This document shows positions 31,141-36,146 of a stretch of DNA of 36,146 nucleotides, piece after piece. Numbering within the stretch: position 1 is the first letter of the stretch; every line of letters begins with the position of its first letter. Origin of the DNA: Akkermansiaceae bacterium (lineage in GTDB: Bacteria > Verrucomicrobiota > Verrucomicrobiia > Verrucomicrobiales > Akkermansiaceae); the NCBI GenBank assembly GCA_947462535.1, contig CANHPN010000020.1:1-36146 (forward strand), read 5' to 3'. The notes under the pieces are model-generated. The model was not told the DNA's origin. It ran no database searches and saw only the letters and a list, made by a program, of their open reading frames with translations. Made by a program: the position numbers and the translations under genes.

Positions 31141-32907
31141 TCACACCAGCTGCGTCTCCACCAGCAGCTTGTATGTCCCGCCACATGCGATGAGCTCCTC
31201 GTGCGTCCCGCTCTCCACGATCTTGCCGTGGTTGAAGACGAGGATGTTGTCCGCGTGCCTGACGGTGGACAGGCGGTGGGCGATGACGAGGCTGGTGCGA
31301 CCGGCCATCGCGCGTTCGAGGGCTTCGTTGACGAGCCGCTCGCTCTCGGAATCGAGGGCGGAAGTGGCCTCGTCTAGCAGGAGGATGCGCGGATCGGCGA
31401 GGATGGCGCGGGCGATGGCGATCCGTTGGCGCTGGCCGCCGGAAAGCTTGGTGCCGCGCGGGCCGACCATGGTGTCGTAGCCTTCCGGCAGCGCGCTGAT
31501 GAACTCGTGGGCGTTGGCCATTTCCGCGATGCGGGCGATTTCCTCGCGGCTGGCACCGGGATTTCCATACTCGATGTTTTCCAAAATCGTGCCGCCGAAG
31601 AGCATGACTTCCTGCGGGACGACGGCCATCTGCGCGCGCAGGCAGGGCAGGCTGATTTCCGCGGCGTTGGCGTCGTCAAACAAAATGCCGCCGGACTCGG
31701 GGTGGTGGAAGCCGAGGATGAGCGAGAAGATGGTGGATTTCCCCGCGCCGGAGGGGCCGACTAACGCGACGCGCTGGCCGGGCTGGACTTGGAAATCGAT
31801 GTCCTGGAGGACCTGCACGTCGGGGCGCGAGGCATAACGGAAGTTGACGCGGTTGAAGGCGAGCGAGCCTTTCAGGGTGACGCCCGTGTCGCCGTCGGCG
31901 CGCTCGGTGGGGGTGTCGAGGATTTCGCGGAGGCGGTCGGTGGCGCCGGCGGTCTGCTGGAACTGGGAGATGATTTCCGGGAAGGAACCTAACGACGCGC
32001 CGACGAAGATGGAGAAGAGGATGAAGGCGGCGAAGTTCGTCCAGCCGATTTCGCCATGGGCATACATCCGCGAGCCATACCAGGTGACGAAGGCGATGGT
32101 GCCGAAGAGCGCGAAGATGATGAAGGACAGGAACGCAGCGCGGTGGCGGGCTCCGCGCAGGGTGACCGCGAAGAAGGAATCCAGCGCGCGGTCGTAGCGG
32201 CGCGCTTCGAACTCCTCGTTGCCGAAGGCTTTGACGTCGGTGATGGACTGGGTGGTCTCCTCGATGACGGTGCCGGCCTCGGCCAGCGAGTCCTGCGCGT
32301 CGCGGGAAAAGCCGCGGACTTTCCTCCCGAAGAACGCGATGGCGAGCACGACCACCGGCACGCTGCCGAGCATGATGAGCGAGAGTTTCCACGAGGCGAC
32401 GAAGATGAAAATCAGACCGCCGATGAGGATGACGGTGTGGCGCACGGCTTGAGGGACGGCGTTGAGCAGGGTGTCGCGGACGATGCCGAGATCGGCGGAG
32501 ACGCGGTTGCTGAGAGCTCCCGAGCGTTGTTCTTGATAGAACGGCACCGGCAGTTTCACCAGGTGCGCGAAGATATCGCGGCGCAGCCGGTTGAGCGCGG
32601 CCTCGCCGGAGCGAATGAAGCCCTGGACGCGGAAGAAGGCGATGATGGATTGCACGGCGAGCACGCTGATGAGCATGAGCACGACGTGGTTGGATTTCTC
32701 CAGGACCTGCGCGGGATCAACGCCCTGGCGGAGGGCGTCGGTGGGATTTCCGATGAGCTCTTTGAGATAATACGGGAATGCGAGCGAGAGGATGGCGGTG
32801 AAGAAAAGCGCTGCGAGCGAGGGCAGGAAAATCGTCTTCTCTTTCATCAGATAACCGACAACCCATCGGTGGGAGGAAATGGGCGACTTCGATTTCGGCT
32901 CGGACAT
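31141..32907 (-). CDS. ABC transporter, fused permease and ATPase (MsbA/exporter type)
   Basis: Inner-membrane half-transporter acting as a homodimer; the exporter fold of the MsbA/LmrA group exports lipids, peptides or drugs. From the ATG at 32907 it has 588 residues; a further ATG at 32997 would add 30 residues without a membrane feature. Six membrane helices lie in residues 1-310 (for example IFLPSLAALFFTAILSLAF and HTVILIGGLIFIFVASW). The nucleotide-binding domain has Walker A GPSGAGKS (384-391), the signature LSGGQRQR (488-495), Walker B ILLLDEATSALD (508-519), and an H-loop in LVIAHRLSTVRHADNILVFN. The substrate is not indicated by the sequence. It is divergent from the PEP-CTERM protease gene. 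Confidence 0.93.
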   Translation of the reverse strand: MSEPKSKSPISSHRWVVGYLMKEKTIFLPSLAALFFTAILSLAFPYYLKELIGNPTDALRQGVDPAQVLEKSNHVVLMLISVLAVQSIIAFFRVQGFIRSGEAALNRLRRDIFAHLVKLPVPFYQEQRSGALSNRVSADLGIVRDTLLNAVPQAVRHTVILIGGLIFIFVASWKLSLIMLGSVPVVVLAIAFFGRKVRGFSRDAQDSLAEAGTVIEETTQSITDVKAFGNEEFEARRYDRALDSFFAVTLRGARHRAAFLSFIIFALFGTIAFVTWYGSRMYAHGEIGWTNFAAFILFSIFVGASLGSFPEIISQFQQTAGATDRLREILDTPTERADGDTGVTLKGSLAFNRVNFRYASRPDVQVLQDIDFQVQPGQRVALVGPSGAGKSTIFSLILGFHHPESGGILFDDANAAEISLPCLRAQMAVVPQEVMLFGGTILENIEYGNPGASREEIARIAEMANAHEFISALPEGYDTMVGPRGTKLSGGQRQRIAIARAILADPRILLLDEATSALDSESERLVNEALERAMAGRTSLVIAHRLSTVRHADNILVFNHGKIVESGTHEELIACGGTYKLLVETQLV

Positions 32908-32957
32908 GAGCGGATGGGAACCGATGGAGCGTCTGGCGTCAATGACGAGGAATCCGC

Positions 32958-32986
32958 TTGATTCATCTCCGTTGAAATCATATTTT
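32958..32986 (+). promoter_or_regulatory. Possible promoter of the PEP-CTERM protease gene
   Basis: TTGATT (32958-32963), a 17-base spacer and TATTTT (32981-32986) lie immediately upstream of the GAGGG ribosome binding sequence and the ATG at 33003. The leader would be only about ten bases long. Confidence 0.35.
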
Positions 32987-33002
32987 GCGAGGGTCATCCC
33001 CG

Positions 33003-34010
33003 ATGTCCATGAAAGCCCTTTTATCTATCATCGCCAGCCTGACGGTTCCCGCGTCCGCCGTGATCGTGGCCGGAGCCAGTGGCGGCGGAAACACCGCGAA
33101 CAACACCACGGCGGCGCAGTTTCAGAGCGAGTATGGGATTTCCTTCCCCGCCTATGACAATGTGATCCGCTACTCGGACGCATCCGGGATTTATCTGGGC
33201 TATGACACGGCCACCAAGGACATCTGGGTGCTAACGGCCCGCCACGTCAGCAGCAGCCTCACCCAGGGAGCCACCGTCACCATCGACGGACTGGTTTACA
33301 ACCGCCAACCGAACGGGGCGGATGGCTTCGGCCTGCTGCCGGGCGGCGACCTGCGCCTGGTCCGCTACAATCGGGGAGATCTCGCGGTGCCGACGCTCCC
33401 GGCGGTGAATATTTCCACGTCTGTCCCTACTGCGGGAACCGGACTTTTGATGGTCGGCTACGGCCAAAACCGGACTCAGAACGCGACGCTCAACGGCTTC
33501 ACGTCGGACGCGGTTTCCGTCACCGTGGGAACCGGTTACAACTGGTCCGGCACGACGATCAAACGCTGGGGCACCAACCAGATCGAAACGGAATTTCTCG
33601 ACGGTTTGGAATCGACCATACCGGTTGCCGGCACCACCGGAACCTTCTCGCTCGGCCCTTACAACACCATCGGCTACATGACCGATTTCGACCAACCAGG
33701 CACCGGACAATGGTTGAACAGCAACGAAGCACAGGGCTCGCTCGGCGATTCCGGTGGCAGCGCGTTCTATTATTCCGGCGGCCGGTGGTATCTCTCCGGC
33801 ATCTTCACGGCGGTGCTTGGATTCAGCGGACAAGCTGGAAACACCGCCGCATTTGGCAATCTGAGCCTGCTCACGGATGTCGCGAGTTACAGCGGTGCCG
33901 TCAACACGGCACTGGCCGACGTCACTTTGATCCCCGAGCCGGCCTCCCCCGCACTGGTGTTTCTTGCTGGCCTGGCAATTTTCTCCAGGTGCCGCCGTTC
34001 ACGCGTTTGA
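33003..34010 (+). CDS. Secreted PEP-CTERM trypsin-like serine protease
   Basis: Secreted protein of 335 residues. The ATG at 33003 is preceded by GAGGG about ten bases upstream. The N-terminal signal peptide is MSMKALLSIIASLTVPASA. Trypsin-like features are WVLTARHVSS (His, about 74-83), GDLRLVRYNRGD (candidate Asp, about 113-124) and QGSLGDSGGSAFYYSGGRWY (GDSGG, nucleophile Ser). The C-terminus is a PEP-CTERM sorting tail: IPEPASPALVFLAGLAIFSR followed by CRRSRV, with P-E-P, a hydrophobic helix and a basic end. It is therefore a candidate substrate of the exosortase at 16927-17928. The target of the protease is unknown. It is divergent from the ABC transporter. Confidence 0.9.
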   Translation: MSMKALLSIIASLTVPASAVIVAGASGGGNTANNTTAAQFQSEYGISFPAYDNVIRYSDASGIYLGYDTATKDIWVLTARHVSSSLTQGATVTIDGLVYNRQPNGADGFGLLPGGDLRLVRYNRGDLAVPTLPAVNISTSVPTAGTGLLMVGYGQNRTQNATLNGFTSDAVSVTVGTGYNWSGTTIKRWGTNQIETEFLDGLESTIPVAGTTGTFSLGPYNTIGYMTDFDQPGTGQWLNSNEAQGSLGDSGGSAFYYSGGRWYLSGIFTAVLGFSGQAGNTAAFGNLSLLTDVASYSGAVNTALADVTLIPEPASPALVFLAGLAIFSRCRRSRV

Positions 34011-34048
34011 GTTGCGCGCCGCACCTCGATGCTGCATGAACGGCGGCC

Positions 34049-35383
34049 ATGACCGGTCGGGAAATTCGAGAAGCGCTGATTCACGCGGGGGTGATGCCGA
34101 GCAAGCAGCTCGGGCAGAATTTCCTCATCGACCCGAACATGGCGCGCTGGATCGTCTCGCAACTGGAAATCACGGCGGACGACGCGGTGGTGGAAGTCGG
34201 CCCCGGCACCGGATCGCTCAGCGAGCATCTGGTCGGAAAAGTCCGGAAATTGATCCTCATCGAGTTCGACGCCCGCCTCGCGGAAGCCCTGAAACACCGC
34301 TTCCGCGACGACCAGAGCGTGGAAGTCCACCACGCCGACGGCGTGAAATTCGACGGCCGCCAGCTCTTCAAACACCGGCCGCTGAAATTCCTCGGCAACC
34401 TCCCCTACTCCTGCGGCGGCGCGATTCTCAAAAACCTGCTCAGCCGCCCGCACCCCTTTGAGCGCGCGGTGATCATGCTGCAAAAGGAAGTCATCGACCG
34501 CCTCGCCGCCGCACCCGGCACGAAGGATTACGGCATTCTCTCACTGCGGACCCAGGCGAACTGGGAGGTAAAATCGCTGCGCACCGTTCCGCCCGAGGCG
34601 TTTTACCCGCAGCCGAAGATCGATTCCAGCGTCGCCGTGCTCACGCCACGGACCAGCGGGCTGCCGACCTTCGACTACCGCCTGTTCGACGAACTCATCC
34701 GCCGCGGCTTCGCCCAACGCCGCAAGCAGCTCAAAAAGCAACTCCCGGAAGGCCCGCCGTGGGAGGACATCACCACCGGCCTCGGCGTCACCGCGACCGT
34801 CCGCGGCGAGGAACTCACGCTCGCGCAATGGGTCGATCTCACCCGCGCCTACGATCCGCATCCGCTCAAGGACGTGCCGCAGAAATCCGGGGAAATCTTC
34901 GACGTGGTGGATGCCGACGACCAAGTGACCGGCACCGCCACCCGCGCGGAGATCCACGCGCAAAAGCTCACCCACCGCGCCGTCCACGTCTTCGTTTTCA
35001 ACAAACGCGGCGACCTGCTCCTCCAAAAACGCTCCCTCCTCAAAGACATGTGCCCCGGCCTCTGGGACTCCAGCGTTTCCGGCCACCTCGACTCCGGCGA
35101 GTCCTACGAAACCGCCGCCGTTAGGGAGCTCGAGGAGGAAATGGGCATCGCCGCCGAGACCGCGCCCGAGGAAATCGCCCGCATCACGCCCGGCGTCGAA
35201 ACCGGCTGGGAACACGTCCGCCTCTATCGCATCCGCCACGACGGAGCCCTCCGTTTCCCCTCCGCCGAAGTGGATGCGGCAATGTGGTTTCCGCCAGCAG
35301 AAATCACCGCCTGGATCTCCGCCCACCCGGCGGATTTCGCGCCGGGCTTCCTGGAATGTTGGAAAAAATTCTCCGAACTATGA
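34049..35383 (+). CDS. rsmA: Fusion of 16S rRNA dimethyltransferase RsmA and NUDIX hydrolase
   Basis: 444 residues with two complete domains. RsmA (KsgA), residues 1 to about 268, makes m6,2A in helix 45 of 16S rRNA: SKQLGQNFLIDPNMARWIV (18-36), VVEVGPGTGSLSEHL (47-61), KFLGNLPYSCGGAILKNLL (113-131) with the NLPY motif, and a C-terminal helical domain ending near RAYDPHPLKD. A NUDIX hydrolase (about 281-444) follows: EIFDVVDADDQVTGTATRAE, HRAVHVFVFNKRGDLLLQKR, and a complete NUDIX box at 345-367 (GHLDSGESYETAAVRELEEE, then MGI). The second domain resembles YfcD-type/IPP-isomerase-like NUDIX proteins. Both parts look functional and there is no stop between them, so this is a real fusion rather than two genes. 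A new enzyme pairing is inference. Confidence 0.93.
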   Translation: MTGREIREALIHAGVMPSKQLGQNFLIDPNMARWIVSQLEITADDAVVEVGPGTGSLSEHLVGKVRKLILIEFDARLAEALKHRFRDDQSVEVHHADGVKFDGRQLFKHRPLKFLGNLPYSCGGAILKNLLSRPHPFERAVIMLQKEVIDRLAAAPGTKDYGILSLRTQANWEVKSLRTVPPEAFYPQPKIDSSVAVLTPRTSGLPTFDYRLFDELIRRGFAQRRKQLKKQLPEGPPWEDITTGLGVTATVRGEELTLAQWVDLTRAYDPHPLKDVPQKSGEIFDVVDADDQVTGTATRAEIHAQKLTHRAVHVFVFNKRGDLLLQKRSLLKDMCPGLWDSSVSGHLDSGESYETAAVRELEEEMGIAAETAPEEIARITPGVETGWEHVRLYRIRHDGALRFPSAEVDAAMWFPPAEITAWISAHPADFAPGFLECWKKFSEL

Positions 35384-35387
35384 CTTC

Positions 35388-36146
35388 ATGAAATGGTTCG
35401 CCCCGCTCGCAGCCGCCTTGCTGGCGCTCACCTCCTGCCAGAAATCCGCACCGGAGCAGCTCGGCTATCAGATCGTTTCCACCCGCCCGCACGATCCCGC
35501 CGCCTACACCCAGGGTCTGCAACTCACCGGCGGTCGCTTGTTTGAAAGCACCGGCATGTATGGCGAGTCCACCCTCCGCGAAATCGAGCCCACCACCGGC
35601 AAAGTCCTCCGCAAGCGCCCGCTCGCCAAGACCGTCTTCGGCGAGGGCCTCACCATCCTCAACGGTGAAATGCTCGTGCTCACCTGGAAGGAAAACACCG
35701 CCTACGTCTTCGAGCCGGACACCTTCAAGCCCATCCGCAGCCACACCTATCAGGGCGAGGGCTGGGGCCTCACCAGCGACGGCAAACAGCTCGTCATGAG
35801 CAACGGCAGCAGCGATTTGAAATTCATCAACCCCAAGGATTTCTCCGTCGTCAAAACCCTCGAAGTCAAAGACGGCAAAACCCCGCTCACCAACATCAAC
35901 GAGCTGGAGTGGATCGATGGCCAGATTTTCGCCAACATCTACCAGACCGACAGGGTCGTCCGCATCTCGCCTGAAGACGGCCAGGTCACCGGCTGGCTCG
36001 ACCTCGCCGGCCTGAGAAAACAGCTTCCGAAACCCAACCGCGCCGAGGCCCTCAACGGCATCGCCCACGACCCCGCCACCGGCCACCTGCTCGTCACCGG
36101 CAAATACTGGCCGCAGATGTTCGAAATCAAGGTCGCGAAAAAATAA
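35388..36146 (+). CDS. Glutaminyl-peptide cyclotransferase-like lipoprotein
   Basis: Predicted lipoprotein of 252 residues that forms N-terminal pyroglutamate on exported peptides or proteins. From the ATG at 35388, MKWFAPLAAALLALTSCQ shows a lipobox with Cys17 as the lipidated residue. The mature part is a beta-propeller of the bacterial/plant-type glutaminyl cyclase family (PF05096): RPHDPAAYTQGLQLTGGRLF (about 33-52), FESTGMYGES, GEGWGLTSDGKQLVMSNGSS, INELEWIDGQIFANIYQTDR, and LNGIAHDPATGHLLVTGKYW near the end. The gene starts 4 bp after the RsmA-NUDIX stop, so the two are probably one operon. The stop is the last three bases of the window, so the gene is complete. Confidence 0.92.
   Translation: MKWFAPLAAALLALTSCQKSAPEQLGYQIVSTRPHDPAAYTQGLQLTGGRLFESTGMYGESTLREIEPTTGKVLRKRPLAKTVFGEGLTILNGEMLVLTWKENTAYVFEPDTFKPIRSHTYQGEGWGLTSDGKQLVMSNGSSDLKFINPKDFSVVKTLEVKDGKTPLTNINELEWIDGQIFANIYQTDRVVRISPEDGQVTGWLDLAGLRKQLPKPNRAEALNGIAHDPATGHLLVTGKYWPQMFEIKVAKK

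Noticed and set aside
1-36146. tRNA, rRNA, insertion sequence, phage attachment site, CRISPR array or restriction/defence system
   Set aside because: No cloverleaf, transposase motif, regularly spaced repeat or defence gene was found in intergenic DNA or reading frames; the short repeats are contiguous, without spacers.

Overview
The window reads as a chromosomal segment of a GC-rich (by eye clearly above 60 percent), Gram-negative heterotroph, most likely a member of the Verrucomicrobiota (Verrucomicrobiales/Akkermansiaceae-like, for example Luteolibacter relatives). The clues are an exosortase with a coupled EpsI-type partner, a PEP-CTERM secreted protease, a DUF1080 protein grouped with xylose-isomerase-like TIM barrels, lipoprotein and AsmA-like envelope proteins, and many start codons with little or no Shine-Dalgarno sequence. 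This placement is inference; no 16S gene is present. I saw no tRNA, rRNA, insertion sequence, phage or CRISPR array.

Layout: (1) 1-2.2 kb, minus strand: cysS followed by a UDP-sugar epimerase cut by the left edge. Upstream of cysS lies a decayed 3' end of a PEP-CTERM gene. (2) 2.5-4.4 kb: four small plus-strand genes (membrane protein, HPt-like protein, membrane protein, YbjN-like protein). (3) 4.5-9.8 kb: a carbohydrate cluster of a secreted DUF1080 3-keto-disaccharide-hydrolase-like protein, two TIM-barrel isomerase/epimerase-like proteins, a mutarotase-fold-like protein and a phosphomannose-isomerase-like cupin. (4) 9.8-18 kb: a surface polysaccharide/exosortase region with a GT2 glycosyltransferase, a VanZ-like membrane protein, a polyprenyl-phosphate sugar transferase, an O-antigen-ligase/TPR protein, EpsI and exosortase. 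(5) 18-21.3 kb: housekeeping prs, rplY (CTC/L25), pth, rpsF and ssb, with a clear promoter and two terminators.

(6) 21.3-26.5 kb: a GT2 glycosyltransferase coupled to an AsmA-like protein, a fragment of a DUF4139 gene, a spermidine-synthase-like methyltransferase, a fatty acid hydroxylase and a YheT-type hydrolase. (7) 26.6-31 kb: hisD, folP, and an overlapping minus-strand trio: a small helical protein, an MnmC2-like FAD oxidoreductase and an MnmM-like methyltransferase. The last two could together make mnm5-type wobble uridine in tRNA. (8) 31-36.1 kb: an MsbA-like ABC exporter, a PEP-CTERM trypsin-like protease (a candidate substrate for the exosortase), an RsmA-NUDIX fusion, and a lipoprotein glutaminyl cyclase ending exactly at the right edge.

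The most notable items are the RsmA-NUDIX fusion, the overlapping MnmC2-like/MnmM-like gene pair, the 3-keto-sugar-type cluster, three gene remnants in intergenic DNA (PEP-CTERM tail, AraC domain, DUF4139 domain), and a set of short 7-8 bp intergenic repeats next to start codons, including 11 units of an octamer directly in front of pth.
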